DNA from: Neoroseomonas soli
GTDB lineage: Bacteria; Pseudomonadota; Alphaproteobacteria; Acetobacterales; Acetobacteraceae
DNA: 43,703 bases
Direction of reading: 5' to 3'
Assembly: GCF_018129065.1 (NCBI RefSeq)
Contig: NZ_JAAEDM010000040.1
Location: 1-43,703, forward strand
The first letter of the stretch is position 1; each line of letters opens with the position of its first letter. Below are positions 32,597 through 41,511 of this stretch, one piece after another. The notes under the pieces were generated by a model. That model was given only the letters and a program-made list of their open reading frames with translations. It searched no databases and was not told the DNA's origin. Made by a program: the position numbers and the translations under genes.

Positions 32597-34114
32597 ATGA
32601 CCATCGCCCGCATCGCCACCTTCGCCTTCGCCGGCATCGATCCCGTGCCGGTGGAGGTCCAGGTCCAGATCGCCCCCGGCCTGCCCGCCTTCCTGCTTGT
32701 CGGCCTGCCGGACAAGGCGGTGGCGGAAAGTCGCGAAAGGGTGCGCGCGGCGCTCACGGGGCTCGGCCTCTCGCTGCCGCCCAAGCGCGTGCTGGTGAAC
32801 CTGGCGCCGGCCGACATCCTCAAGGAAGGCTCGCATTTCGACCTGCCGATCGCGCTCGCTCTGCTCGCGGCGATGGAGATCGTCCCGAAGGAGGATGCGG
32901 CGGGCTATGCGGCGCTCGGGGAACTCTCGCTCGACGGGTCGATCATGCCCGTGGCCGGCGTGCTGCCGGCGGCGCTCGGCGCCTCGGAGCGCGACCTCGG
33001 GCTGATCTGTCCCGCCGCGCAGGGCGGCGAGGCCGCCTGGGCCGGGCGCATCGAGGTGCTGGCCGCACCGGACATCCTCTCCCTGCTGAACCACTTCAAG
33101 GGCGTGCAACTGCTGTCGCCGCCGCAGCCGCCCGTCCTGGACACCGCGCCGCGCGCCGTCGCGTGCCTGTCCGAGGTCAAGGGGCAGGAAAGTGCCAAGC
33201 GCGCGCTCGAGATCGCCGCGGCGGGATCCCACAATCTCCTGATGGTCGGCCCGCCGGGCGCGGGCAAGTCGATGCTGGCGTCCCGCCTGCCCGGCCTTCT
33301 GCCAGACCTCTCGCCGAGCGAGGCGCTGGAGGTCTCGCTCGTCCACTCCATCGCCGGATTGCTGGAAGGTGGGCGGCTGGTGATGCGCCCGCCCTTCCGT
33401 GACCCGCACCATTCCGCGTCGATGCCGGCGCTGGTCGGCGGCGGGAACCGTGCGCGGCCGGGTGAGATCAGCCTCGCGCATCGCGGCGTGCTGTTCCTCG
33501 ACGAATGGCCCGAATTCCCGCGCCCGGCGCTGGAGGCGCTGCGCCAGCCGATGGAGACCGGGCGCACGACCATCAGCCGGGTGCAGGCGCACGTCACCTA
33601 CCCTGCGCGCTTCCAGTGCATCGCGGCGATGAATCCCTGCCGCTGCGGCTATCTCGGGGATGCCGGGCGCGAATGCGGGCGCGCGCCGCGCTGCGGTGAG
33701 GACTACCAGATGCGCCTATCCGGCCCGCTGCTCGACCGCATGGACCTGACGATCGAGGTCATGCCCATCCCGGCCGCGGAACTCACCCGCGCGCCGGCCG
33801 GCGAGACCAGCGCCACCGTCGCCGCGCGCGTGCACGCGGCGCGCGATGCGCAGCGCACGCGCTGGGGTGCCGGCGGCCCATCCAACAACGCCGAGGCGGA
33901 GATCCGCCACCTCCAGCCGCTGCTCGACGCCGAGGCCGAGATGCTGCTCACGACCGCGGCGACCCGGCTGCGCCTGTCCTCCCGCGCCCATGTGCGCACC
34001 CTGCGCGTGGCGCGCAGCATCGCGGACCTCGCCGGCAGTGCCGGCATCCGCCGGGCCCATGTGGCGGAGGCGCTAGCCTTCCGCCACCGCATGCCCGGCC
34101 GCGCCGCCGCCTGA
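32597..34114 (+). CDS. YifB/ComM family Mg-chelatase-like AAA+ ATPase
   Basis: A 505-residue AAA+ protein from ATG 32597 (an in-frame ATG at 32564 is less likely, because the family begins ARIATFAFAGIDPVPVEVQ). Order: N-terminal Lon-protease-like ChlI domain (~1-165), AAA+ core with Walker A GPPGAGKSML near 227, Walker B VLFLDEWPEF near 310, a cysteine cluster MNPCRCGYLG..RECGRAPRC near 350 and the C-terminal Mg-chelatase helical domain (~400-500). The best-studied member, ComM, is a hexameric helicase that extends branch migration in natural transformation; many non-competent bacteria also carry it. It ends convergent with the Bug gene at 34174. Confidence 0.94.
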   Translation: MTIARIATFAFAGIDPVPVEVQVQIAPGLPAFLLVGLPDKAVAESRERVRAALTGLGLSLPPKRVLVNLAPADILKEGSHFDLPIALALLAAMEIVPKEDAAGYAALGELSLDGSIMPVAGVLPAALGASERDLGLICPAAQGGEAAWAGRIEVLAAPDILSLLNHFKGVQLLSPPQPPVLDTAPRAVACLSEVKGQESAKRALEIAAAGSHNLLMVGPPGAGKSMLASRLPGLLPDLSPSEALEVSLVHSIAGLLEGGRLVMRPPFRDPHHSASMPALVGGGNRARPGEISLAHRGVLFLDEWPEFPRPALEALRQPMETGRTTISRVQAHVTYPARFQCIAAMNPCRCGYLGDAGRECGRAPRCGEDYQMRLSGPLLDRMDLTIEVMPIPAAELTRAPAGETSATVAARVHAARDAQRTRWGAGGPSNNAEAEIRHLQPLLDAEAEMLLTTAATRLRLSSRAHVRTLRVARSIADLAGSAGIRRAHVAEALAFRHRMPGRAAA

Positions 34115-34173
34115 CGGCGCATCCCAGCCCCCGCACTTGGCCGCCGCCCGCGAGGGACGACCGGCCGCCCAGA

Positions 34174-35142
34174 TCAGTCTGCGCGGATGCTGTTCTCCCG
34201 CACCACCGCGCCCCACTTCGCCACTTCGCGTTGCAGGAAGGTGCCGAGGCCGGCGGGGTCCGACATGATCAGGCGCGCCTGCTGCGTCTCCTCCATCGTG
34301 CGGCGGACCTGCGGGTCGCTCAGCGCCTCCTTCAGTGCCGCGTTCATGCGGGCGACGGCCGGTTCCGGCGTGCCGTGCGGGGCGAAGACGCCCCACCAGG
34401 CCTCTGCCTCCAGGCCCTGGATGCCGGCCTCGGCAACGGTCGGCAGGTCGGCGAGCGCCGGCAGGCGCTGCGGCCCGAACTGGGCGAAGGTGCGCAGCGT
34501 GCCGCCGCGGACATGCGGATGCACCACGGCGGCGGAACCGATCATCATGTCGACATGCCCCGCGACCGTGTCGTTCACCGCGAGGCCGCCGCTGCGGTAC
34601 GGCAGGTGCGTCATGCGCGTCTGCGTCCGCCCCTGCAGCAGCACCATGGTCAGGTGCCCGATCGTGCCGTTGCCCGTGGAGCCGAAGGACACCGTGTCCG
34701 GCCGCGCCTTCGCCGCGTTCACGACGTCGGTAATGCTGCGGAACGGCTTGTCCGGCTTGCAGGCCAGCACATAGGGCGCGCCGCCGATCAGCATGACCGG
34801 ATCGAGGTCGCGGTCCGGGTTGAAGGGCAGTTGCGGGATCAGTGCGGCGAGCGTCGCGTGGCTGTCGAAGGTCAGCAGCCAGGTCTGGCCGTCGGGCCGC
34901 GCCTTCGCGACCGCATCCGTGCCGATGGAGCCCGCGGCGCCGGCCCGGTTGTCCACCACCACGGGCGCGCCGAGCCGCTGCGTCAGGCCAGGCGCGACGA
35001 GCCGCGCCACCGCGTCGGTCGAACCACCCGGTGCGAAGGGCACGACGATACGGATCGCCGCCCCCTGCGCGCGAACGGCAGGCGCGGCAAGCGTGGTGGC
35101 GGCGGCGGCGCCCAGCACGGCGCGGCGGGTGACGAAGGGCAT
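34174..35142 (-). CDS. Bug/TctC-family tripartite tricarboxylate binding protein
   Basis: A 322-residue periplasmic binding protein. Signal peptide ~1-25 (VTRRAVLGAAAATTLAAPAV, with twin arginines). The mature part starts IRIVVPFAPGGSTDAVARL and has the Bug hallmarks VVDNRAGAAGSIGTDAVAKA and STGNGTIGHL. ATG 35142 has GGGAG upstream. The membrane partners TctA and TctB are absent from the window, as is usual for the many orphan Bug proteins. It is 60 bp downstream of the dihydroxyphthalate-decarboxylase-like gene, at the end of the molybdenum-hydroxylase operon, so it may bind an aromatic or heteroaromatic acid or its product (inference). Confidence 0.9.
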   Translation of the reverse strand: MPFVTRRAVLGAAAATTLAAPAVRAQGAAIRIVVPFAPGGSTDAVARLVAPGLTQRLGAPVVVDNRAGAAGSIGTDAVAKARPDGQTWLLTFDSHATLAALIPQLPFNPDRDLDPVMLIGGAPYVLACKPDKPFRSITDVVNAAKARPDTVSFGSTGNGTIGHLTMVLLQGRTQTRMTHLPYRSGGLAVNDTVAGHVDMMIGSAAVVHPHVRGGTLRTFAQFGPQRLPALADLPTVAEAGIQGLEAEAWWGVFAPHGTPEPAVARMNAALKEALSDPQVRRTMEETQQARLIMSDPAGLGTFLQREVAKWGAVVRENSIRAD

Positions 35143-35202
35143 GGGCGTTCTCCCGGTTGTATTGCGCCAGTGATGCGGCCGGTGCCGCCCGCAGGCAACC
35201 CC

Positions 35203-36165
35203 TCAGAGCGCATCCAGGAGGTCGAGCACGGAGGAGTGGAACAGCGCCTCCGGCGCGATCTCCGTCGCGGCGAGGCCGTCGGCTGCCGCAAAGCGCGTCA
35301 TCGCCGCGATCTCCTCCCGGTTGCGCGCGAAGCCGTAGGGCCAGGGATTGCCGCCCATCGCGGCGATCTGCGCCTCCGCTTCCGCCGCGATCCAGGGCAG
35401 CGAGACACGCAGCACGTTGACCAGCCGCAATTCCGCGAGCGAGGCCGCCTTCGCCGCCGCGAAGGCGCGGAAGAGTTCCACCGGCAGCCAGGGGTGGCGT
35501 TCCGCCACATCCTTGCGCACGGCGAGGCAATGCATGATCGGGAAGAAGCCGGTGGCCCTGAACCACGCCTGTTCCTCGCTACGATAGTCCGGCCAGAGCC
35601 GATCGACCGGCGCGGAGCGATCGATGAAGCAACGCGGCGGTCGCGGGGCGATCAGCGCATCGATCCGCCCGGCGGCGAGCGCCGCCTCCAGGTCCTCGCC
35701 CAGCGGCTTCACGTTGAAGCCCTCCGGCAGGGTGATCGCCACGCGCTCGCCCCCGGTGCGCCAGGCGATGCCCCGGGTGTCCACGCCGTAGTGCTCGCGC
35801 AGGAAGCCGCGCACCCAGAGCGCCGCGGTCTGCTGGTATTCGGGAAGGCCGATGGTGCGCCCGGCGAGGTCCGCCGCGCTGCCTATGCCGCGGTCGGTGC
35901 GGACATAGACCGCGGAATGGCGGAAGGCGCGCGAGAGGAACACCGGCACCCCGACATAGGGGCTGTCACCCCGCGCCGTGGTCACGATGTGGCTGCCCAT
36001 CGAGAGCTCCGTCACCTCGAAGGCGCGGTCGCGGAGGGCGCGGCGGAAGATGTCCTCCGGCTCGCCGGGCAGGAAGGTGATGTCGCAGCCGGGCACGCGG
36101 AAGCGCCCGTCCATCAGCGGACGCGTGCGGTCGGAGGAGGTGCAGGCGAGGGTCAGCGGGATCAT
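35203..36165 (-). CDS. 4,5-dihydroxyphthalate decarboxylase-like / periplasmic-binding-fold protein
   Basis: A 320-residue protein from ATG 36165 (ATGA overlap with the molybdopterin-subunit gene). It starts LTLACTSSDRTRPLMDG and carries GCDITFLPGEPEDIFRRAL, FEVTELSMGSHI and AVYVRTDRGIGSAADLAGR. This is the family known from the phthalate pathway as Pht5 (4,5-dihydroxyphthalate decarboxylase), which has a periplasmic-binding-protein type-2 fold; many members are really of unknown function. No signal peptide is seen, consistent with an enzyme rather than a solute receptor. With the neighbouring molybdenum hydroxylase it suggests breakdown of an aromatic or N-heteroaromatic acid: hydroxylation, then decarboxylation (inference). 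Confidence 0.8.
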   Translation of the reverse strand: MIPLTLACTSSDRTRPLMDGRFRVPGCDITFLPGEPEDIFRRALRDRAFEVTELSMGSHIVTTARGDSPYVGVPVFLSRAFRHSAVYVRTDRGIGSAADLAGRTIGLPEYQQTAALWVRGFLREHYGVDTRGIAWRTGGERVAITLPEGFNVKPLGEDLEAALAAGRIDALIAPRPPRCFIDRSAPVDRLWPDYRSEEQAWFRATGFFPIMHCLAVRKDVAERHPWLPVELFRAFAAAKAASLAELRLVNVLRVSLPWIAAEAEAQIAAMGGNPWPYGFARNREEIAAMTRFAAADGLAATEIAPEALFHSSVLDLLDAL

Positions 36166-38288
36166 GCGGAAGCGAGGGTCTCGGGCGTGAAGGGCATGGC
36201 GCGCGGCCGGATGCCGAGCGCGTCGTGGATGGCATTGGCGATGGCGGCGACGGTGGGCGCGAGCGAAGCTTCCCCTGCCCCGAGCGGCGGCATTTCCGGA
36301 CGGGGGATCAACCGCGCCTCCACCGCCGGCACCTCGGAGAAGCGCAGGATCGGGTAGGTCTCCCAGTCGTCGCTGGTGACGGTCCGGGCATCGAACAGGA
36401 CCTGTTCCTTCAACGCCATGGAGGTGCCATGGATGGCGCCGCCTTCGTACTGGTTGAGCACGCCGTCGGGATTTATGGCCTCCCCGACATCCGCCGCGAT
36501 CCAGAGGCGGCGGCAATGGACCTGCTCCAGCGCCTCGATCTCCGCCGCCACGGCGCAATAGGCGCCTGAGTTCTTGTAGCGGGCATAGGCCAGGCCCAGG
36601 CCGAATCCTTCGCGCCGCGCGCGGCCGCGCCACCCGCACATCTCCGCGGCCAGCAGCAAGACGTCGCGCCCACGTGGATCGTCGAGATGGCGCAGGCGGA
36701 AGTCGAGCGCATCCTGCCCTGCCATCCGCGCCAGTTCGTCCATGACGGATTCGATGGCGAAGACATTGGCCGGCGCACCAAGACCGCGCAGCGCCGAGAC
36801 GCGCAGCGGCATCTCCGCGACCCGCTTCACGCCGACATGCAGCCGCGGGATGCGATACGCCGGGATGGCATTGCGCTGCGCCCCGCCGCCGGACGCGAGC
36901 GGCGGATTGATCGCGTTGGGAATGCGCCGCGGCGGGTTCATGTATTCCACCGCCAGCAGCGTCGGCGCGGGGTTGCGGCCGGGACGGGAGGAATGGCCGT
37001 GGCTGGTCACCTCCTCCTGCCAGGAAACGATGCTGCCGTCGGCGTCGATAGCGGCCTCGACCTCCACCAGCATCGTCGAGGAAACCGGCGCCCAGCCGAG
37101 TTCCTCCGCCCGCGACCACAGCAGGCGCACCGGCCGGCCCGGCACGGCACGCGCCGCCAGCGCGGCATCCAGTGCGACGTCGTCCGCGCCGTTGTGGCCG
37201 TAGCAGCCGGCGCCTTCCATGTGGCGGACGAGGATGTCCTCCTCGGCCATCGCCAGCGCCTTCGCGAGATCGGCGCGAAGGTTGTAGACGCCCTGCGAGT
37301 GCGTCCAGACTTCCAGCGTCCCGTCCAGCCAGCGCGCCACCGCGCAGCACGTGCCGACGGAGGCATGCGCGACATAAGGGCGGAAGAAGTGGGCACGCAG
37401 CGTGCGCACGGGATCGCCGGCAGGGTCTTCGCGTGCGGCGATCGCCTCGCGCTCGCCCGGCGCGGCATGAAGCCAATCCGCCAGCGCATGACACGGCGGC
37501 AGCGTGTCCTCCGCTTCCCAGGTGGCGCGCGCGGCGAGGCGCTCCGCGGCGCGTTCGGCATCGTGCTCGGACGCTGCCAGCACGGCGAGGAACGACCCAT
37601 CGCGCGCGACCGTGGCGTCGCCGGGCAACGGTCCCTCCGCGAGCGCCACCAGCCGCGCGCGCCGCGCCGGCGGCCGCACCACCCGCGCATGGAGCATGCC
37701 CGGCAGGCGCAGGTCGTGGACGAAGCGCGGCGCGCCGAACACCTTGTCCGGCAGGTCGAGCCGCGGCACCGAATGCCCCGCGACTTGCCGTGCGGAGGGG
37801 GGCTTGGGTTGCACCTCGGCGGGGGCATCGCAGGCAAGCAGCCCGGCCTCGGCCTGCGACCAGTAGGACCCGACCGAAAGCCCGTCGGGCGCGAGGAAGG
37901 CGCCATCCTCGACCCGCAGCGCCTCGACCGGCACGCCGCTGCGCTGCGCCGCCACCTGCAGGTGGATCGCGCGCGCGGCCGCCGCGGCGTGGCGCAGCGC
38001 CATGCCGCTGTCCTGCACCGAGAGGCTGCCCGACGTGACACCCTCGTTCGGGCTCGCCGGCGTCGAGGCCGCCTGCACGCGGACACGCGCCAGCGAGACA
38101 TCCAACTCATCGGCCGCGATCTGCGCCAGGGCGGTCAGGATGCCCTGGCCGAGTTCCACCTTGCCGGGCGTGACCGTCACGCCCCCTGCGGCATCGAAGG
38201 CGAGCCAGCGGTCGAGGCGCGGATTGGCCGCAAGGCTGCCGGGCAGTCGCCCCGGCGGCGCCGCGCGTCGGTCGAGGTCGGAGGTCAT
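36162..38288 (-). CDS. Molybdenum hydroxylase, molybdopterin-binding subunit (isoquinoline 1-oxidoreductase beta-like)
   Basis: A 708-residue large subunit of the xanthine-oxidase family. The start ATG 38288 overlaps the 2Fe-2S gene stop. Family features: GKVELGQGILTALAQIAADEL near 40-60, a twin set of molybdopterin-binding loops around SQGVYNLRADLAKAL and GAGCYGHNGADD, RVSALRGLGAPANVFAIES, and the C-terminal GAGEASLAPTVAAIANAI in which the GxGE glutamate is the catalytic base. Unlike classical IorB it has no Tat leader at its N-terminus. No FAD subunit gene is present, as in the IorAB-type two-subunit enzymes that pass electrons to another carrier. The substrate is probably an aromatic N-heterocycle or aldehyde, but cannot be fixed from sequence. 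Confidence 0.88.
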   Translation of the reverse strand: MTSDLDRRAAPPGRLPGSLAANPRLDRWLAFDAAGGVTVTPGKVELGQGILTALAQIAADELDVSLARVRVQAASTPASPNEGVTSGSLSVQDSGMALRHAAAAARAIHLQVAAQRSGVPVEALRVEDGAFLAPDGLSVGSYWSQAEAGLLACDAPAEVQPKPPSARQVAGHSVPRLDLPDKVFGAPRFVHDLRLPGMLHARVVRPPARRARLVALAEGPLPGDATVARDGSFLAVLAASEHDAERAAERLAARATWEAEDTLPPCHALADWLHAAPGEREAIAAREDPAGDPVRTLRAHFFRPYVAHASVGTCCAVARWLDGTLEVWTHSQGVYNLRADLAKALAMAEEDILVRHMEGAGCYGHNGADDVALDAALAARAVPGRPVRLLWSRAEELGWAPVSSTMLVEVEAAIDADGSIVSWQEEVTSHGHSSRPGRNPAPTLLAVEYMNPPRRIPNAINPPLASGGGAQRNAIPAYRIPRLHVGVKRVAEMPLRVSALRGLGAPANVFAIESVMDELARMAGQDALDFRLRHLDDPRGRDVLLLAAEMCGWRGRARREGFGLGLAYARYKNSGAYCAVAAEIEALEQVHCRRLWIAADVGEAINPDGVLNQYEGGAIHGTSMALKEQVLFDARTVTSDDWETYPILRFSEVPAVEARLIPRPEMPPLGAGEASLAPTVAAIANAIHDALGIRPRAMPFTPETLASA

Positions 38289-38752
38289 GCCGCGCCCCTC
38301 ATCTCCGCCGCCGCGCGCCGCACGGCGCGGATGATCCGGTTGTGGCTGCCGCAACGGCAGAGATGCGGGTCGAGCGCCGCGCGGATCGCCGCGTCCTCCG
38401 GGTCCGGGTCGCGGGCCAGCAGCGCGGCCGCGGCGACCAGGATGCCGGAAAGGCAGAAGCCGCACTGCCCGGCCTGCTCCCCCAGGAAGGCGCGCTGCAG
38501 GGGATGCGGCGTCTCCGGCGTGCCGAGCCCTTCCACCGTCGTCACGCTGCACCCGGCGACGGCGGAGACGGGGAGCGTGCAGGCATAGGCCACGCGCCCG
38601 TCCAGCAGCACGACGCAGGCGCCGCATTGCTCTGCGCCGCAGCCGAAGCGCGGACCGGACAGCCCGAGCGGCCCGCGCAGCGCGTGCAGCAGGGGCGTGG
38701 TTTCGGGCATATCCACGATCGCCGCCGCGCCGTTGAGGGTGAAGGCGAGCAC
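38285..38752 (-). CDS. (2Fe-2S)-binding subunit of molybdenum hydroxylase (isoquinoline 1-oxidoreductase alpha-like)
   Basis: A 155-residue iron-sulfur subunit. I chose GTG 38752 because translation then gives the family's N-terminus (LAFTLNG) and leaves 7 bp to the previous stop. The plant-type cluster is bound by GCGAEQCGACVVLLDG..YAC; the second cluster by CGFCLSGILV and LCRCGSHNRI. Residue spacing matches CoxS/IorA small subunits. It passes electrons from the molybdenum centre of the large subunit. It overlaps the large-subunit gene by 4 bp and follows the Bug gene in the same operon. Confidence 0.93.
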   Translation of the reverse strand: MLAFTLNGAAAIVDMPETTPLLHALRGPLGLSGPRFGCGAEQCGACVVLLDGRVAYACTLPVSAVAGCSVTTVEGLGTPETPHPLQRAFLGEQAGQCGFCLSGILVAAAALLARDPDPEDAAIRAALDPHLCRCGSHNRIIRAVRRAAAEMRGAA

Positions 38753-38759
38753 GGCGCGT

Positions 38760-39728
38760 TCAGTTCGCCTGGATGCCGGCGAGGCGGATGCCCTCCGCCT
38801 GGCGGGTGATATCCTCGCGCAGGAAGCGGTCGAAGGCCTCGACACTCATCGGGTTGACCAGGGCACCGACACGCTGCTGCGCCTCCCGCGTCGCGGGCAG
38901 GCCCATGATGCGGTTGATCTCGGCGTTGAGGCGCTCGCGGATCGGCAGCGGCGTCGCGGCGGGCGCCATGAGGCCGAGCCAGATGCTCGCCTCGTAGCCC
39001 GGCAGGACCTCCGCCACCGTGGGCACATCCGGCAGCAGCGGGCTGCGCTGCGGGCCGGTGGTGGCGAGCGCCCTCACCCGCCCGCCGCGCGCCTGCTCGG
39101 CCATGGTCGGGATGGCGTCGAACATCATCGGCACCTGGCCGGCGATCAGCGCGGTGCGCGCCTCATTGGATCCGCGGAAGGGAATGTGGGTGATCTCGAT
39201 GCCGGCCATGGCGCGGAATACCTCGCCCGCCACATGGTACGGCGTGCCGGGGCCGGAGGAGGCATAGTCGACCTTCCCCGGGTTCGCCTTGGCGTAGGCG
39301 ATCAGTTCCTGCACCGAGGCCACGCCGAGCGACGGATGCACCGCCAGCACGTGATGGGCGACGTTGATGAAGGCCACCGCCGAGAGGTCCCGCATCAGCA
39401 CATAGGGCCGGTTCGGCAGCAGCGTCTCGTTCGCCGTGTGGGTATTGGACATCAGCAGGAAGGTGTGGCCGTCCGGCGCCGCCTTGGCCACCGCCTCGGC
39501 GCCGATGGTGCCGCCGGCGCCGGGGCGGTTCTCGATCACCACCGGCTGCCCGAGGGCCTGCTGCAGCGGTTCGGCCAGGAAGCGCCCGGCGACGTCGGCC
39601 GAGCCCCCCAGCCCGAAGGGCACGATGATGCGGATGGGCCGCGACGGCCAAGCCTGCGCCGAGGCCCCCCGTGCCGCGAGCCCCGCCGACAGCGCACTCA
39701 GCGCCAGCACCGCCCTGCGTCCGACCAT
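38760..39728 (-). CDS. Bug/TctC-family tripartite tricarboxylate binding protein
   Basis: A 322-residue periplasmic binding protein with a signal peptide (~1-24, VLALSALSAGLAARGASAQA). The mature start is RIIVPFGLGGSADVAGRFL, followed by VIENRPGAGGTIGAEAVAKA and SSGPGTPYHVAGE, the Bug fold signatures. ATG 39728 has GGGAGG upstream. It is the first gene of the five-gene molybdenum-hydroxylase operon and a paralogue of the last gene at 34174-35142. TctA/TctB partners are not in view. Confidence 0.92.
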   Translation of the reverse strand: MVGRRAVLALSALSAGLAARGASAQAWPSRPIRIIVPFGLGGSADVAGRFLAEPLQQALGQPVVIENRPGAGGTIGAEAVAKAAPDGHTFLLMSNTHTANETLLPNRPYVLMRDLSAVAFINVAHHVLAVHPSLGVASVQELIAYAKANPGKVDYASSGPGTPYHVAGEVFRAMAGIEITHIPFRGSNEARTALIAGQVPMMFDAIPTMAEQARGGRVRALATTGPQRSPLLPDVPTVAEVLPGYEASIWLGLMAPAATPLPIRERLNAEINRIMGLPATREAQQRVGALVNPMSVEAFDRFLREDITRQAEGIRLAGIQAN

Positions 39729-39789
39729 GGCCCCTTTGCCTCCCGTTCCCTCGCCCCATTAGCGGCTCCGGGGCGCGGCCGCGCAAGGG

Positions 39790-40527
39790 TCAGGCCGGCA
39801 CCCAATCCGGCACGGGCAGCGCGCGGTATGCGTCCCGCAGGCTGTCCGACCAGCCGTCGCGGACGGCGCGGAAATAGGGATCGTCGTCGGTGATGCGTTT
39901 CCTCAGCGTCACCCGCTGCGTGCCTTCGCGATAGACCAGCAGGTCCAGCGGCATGCCGACCGTCAGGTTCGACCTCAGCGTGCTGTCCATGCTGATGAGG
40001 GCGAGCTTCACCCCGTCCACCAGGCTGGTCTCGGGCGTGACGACGCGATCGAGGATCGGCTTGCCGTACTTGTGCTCGCCGATCTGCAGGAAGGGCGTGT
40101 CGGCGGTCGCCTCGATGAAGTTGCCGGCGGCGTAGATCATGAAGAGCCGCTGCGGCTGCCCGCCGATCTGCCCGCCCAGCAGCAATGCGACGTCGAAGGC
40201 GATGTTCTGCGCGCGCAGCGCCGGGCCGTCCGTCTCGAACACGGCGCGCACCGCGGCGCCGGTCAACTGCGCGGCACGGAACATGGTCGGCACGTCGCGC
40301 AGGGTGTGCACCTGGCCGTCCAGCCACATGCCTTCCTGCAGCCGGTTCCACACCGCCTGGCTGATGGCGAGGTTCCCGGCGGAGAGCATGGCGATCATGC
40401 GCTCGCCCGGCACTTCCTCCACGCACATCTTGCAGAAGGTGGAGATGTGATCGACGCCCGCATTGGTGCGGGTGTCGGACAGCAGCACGAGCCCCTCGTT
40501 GAGGTAGAGCCCGACGCAATAAGTCAT
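39790..40527 (-). CDS. Anbu, bacterial proteasome homologue (proteasome-type Ntn hydrolase)
   Basis: A 245-residue proteasome-fold protein. It begins MTYCVGLYLNEGLVLLSDTRTNAGVD, so removal of Met exposes Thr as the expected nucleophile, as in Anbu. The SDTRTNAG block, MIAMLSAGNLAISQAVW and SLVDGVKLALISMDSTLRS match Anbu rather than HslV or PrcB. Crystal studies of Anbu proteins show open helical rings rather than closed barrels (known of the family). ATG 40527 has GGAGG about 9 bases upstream. It follows the alpha-E gene by 42 bp. The family's usual operon also has a transglutaminase-like protease gene, which is missing here. Confidence 0.9.
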   Translation of the reverse strand: MTYCVGLYLNEGLVLLSDTRTNAGVDHISTFCKMCVEEVPGERMIAMLSAGNLAISQAVWNRLQEGMWLDGQVHTLRDVPTMFRAAQLTGAAVRAVFETDGPALRAQNIAFDVALLLGGQIGGQPQRLFMIYAAGNFIEATADTPFLQIGEHKYGKPILDRVVTPETSLVDGVKLALISMDSTLRSNLTVGMPLDLLVYREGTQRVTLRKRITDDDPYFRAVRDGWSDSLRDAYRALPVPDWVPA

Positions 40528-40569
40528 GCCTGATGCCTCCGCGCAGCGTGTCGTGCCGGCGCGGGCGGA

Positions 40570-41511
40570 TCAGGCCTGGAGGTAGAAGTCCTGGATCTGC
40601 CGGCCGAGCTCTATGTTACGGTCGATTGTCACCGTCAGGAAGGCGTGCAGCCCGCCCGCCATGATGTCCTCGATCCGGCCGAAGCGCAGGCGGGCGTGCA
40701 TCTCGCCCGCCAGGCGGTGGCATTCGCCGCGCCGCCCGCCATGGGCGACGGCGATGTCCTCCAGCGTCTCCTCGATGCGGGCGTAGCAGGCGATCACCGA
40801 GCGCGGCAGTTCCGGGCGCAGCAGCAACAGTTCCGCGATCCGCTGCGGCTCCAGCCGCGCATGATAGACCCAGTGATAGGCCCGCAGCGCCGAGACGGAC
40901 CGCAGGATCGCCTGCCACTGCACATAGGCGACCGCGCCCTGTCCCTCGGCACCGGCCAGGGCGTGATGGTGCACGTCCAGCACGCGCGCGGTGTTGTCGG
41001 CGCGCTCGATCATCGTGCCCAGGCGCACGAAGCGCCAAGCCTCGTCGCGGAGCATGGTGTCGGCATAGGCGCCGTTGAACAGGATGGTGCGGCTCTTCAC
41101 CCAGTCGAGGAAGGCCGGCAGGTTGTCGGGGGCGAAGGTTGCCTCGGTGGTGCGGCGGGCCTCGCCCCAGGTCTCGTTCACCGCCTCCCACATGTCCACG
41201 GTCAGCGCGGTGCGCACGGCGCGGGCGTTGCGCCGCGCGGCCTCGATGCAGGCAAGGATGGAAGACGGGTTGGCCGGATCCGCGGCGAGGTGGCGCACCA
41301 CCGCCTCCTGCGTCGGCGCCGCGCCAGTGGCGCGGAAGCCCGGCTCGCAGCCGGATGCGACGAGCAGCGCGCGCCAGGCGCCGTCGCGCTGGTCCACGCC
41401 GCGGGTCAGGCTCGCCATGCGCAGCGCCACCTGCAGGCCGCGCGCGTTGTTGCCGGCGCGCTCGATGTAGCGGCCGAGCCAGTAGAGGCTGTCGGCGGTG
41501 CGGCTCAGCAT
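40570..41511 (-). CDS. Alpha-E domain protein
   Basis: A 313-residue, all-helical protein of the alpha-E family. It starts MLSRTADSLYWLGRYIERAGN, the family's most conserved stretch, with later repeats of the same type (RFVRLGTMIERADNTARVLD). Its start overlaps the stop of the ATP-grasp gene by one base (TGATG). Comparative genomics has linked alpha-E proteins with circularly permuted ATP-grasp enzymes, transglutaminases and Anbu, and proposed that they make or modify small peptides; the true product is unknown. Confidence 0.92.
   Translation of the reverse strand: MLSRTADSLYWLGRYIERAGNNARGLQVALRMASLTRGVDQRDGAWRALLVASGCEPGFRATGAAPTQEAVVRHLAADPANPSSILACIEAARRNARAVRTALTVDMWEAVNETWGEARRTTEATFAPDNLPAFLDWVKSRTILFNGAYADTMLRDEAWRFVRLGTMIERADNTARVLDVHHHALAGAEGQGAVAYVQWQAILRSVSALRAYHWVYHARLEPQRIAELLLLRPELPRSVIACYARIEETLEDIAVAHGGRRGECHRLAGEMHARLRFGRIEDIMAGGLHAFLTVTIDRNIELGRQIQDFYLQA

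Noticed and set aside
36687..38588. A 633-codon open frame on the + strand
   Set aside because: It is antisense to the molybdopterin subunit, which has conserved motifs throughout.
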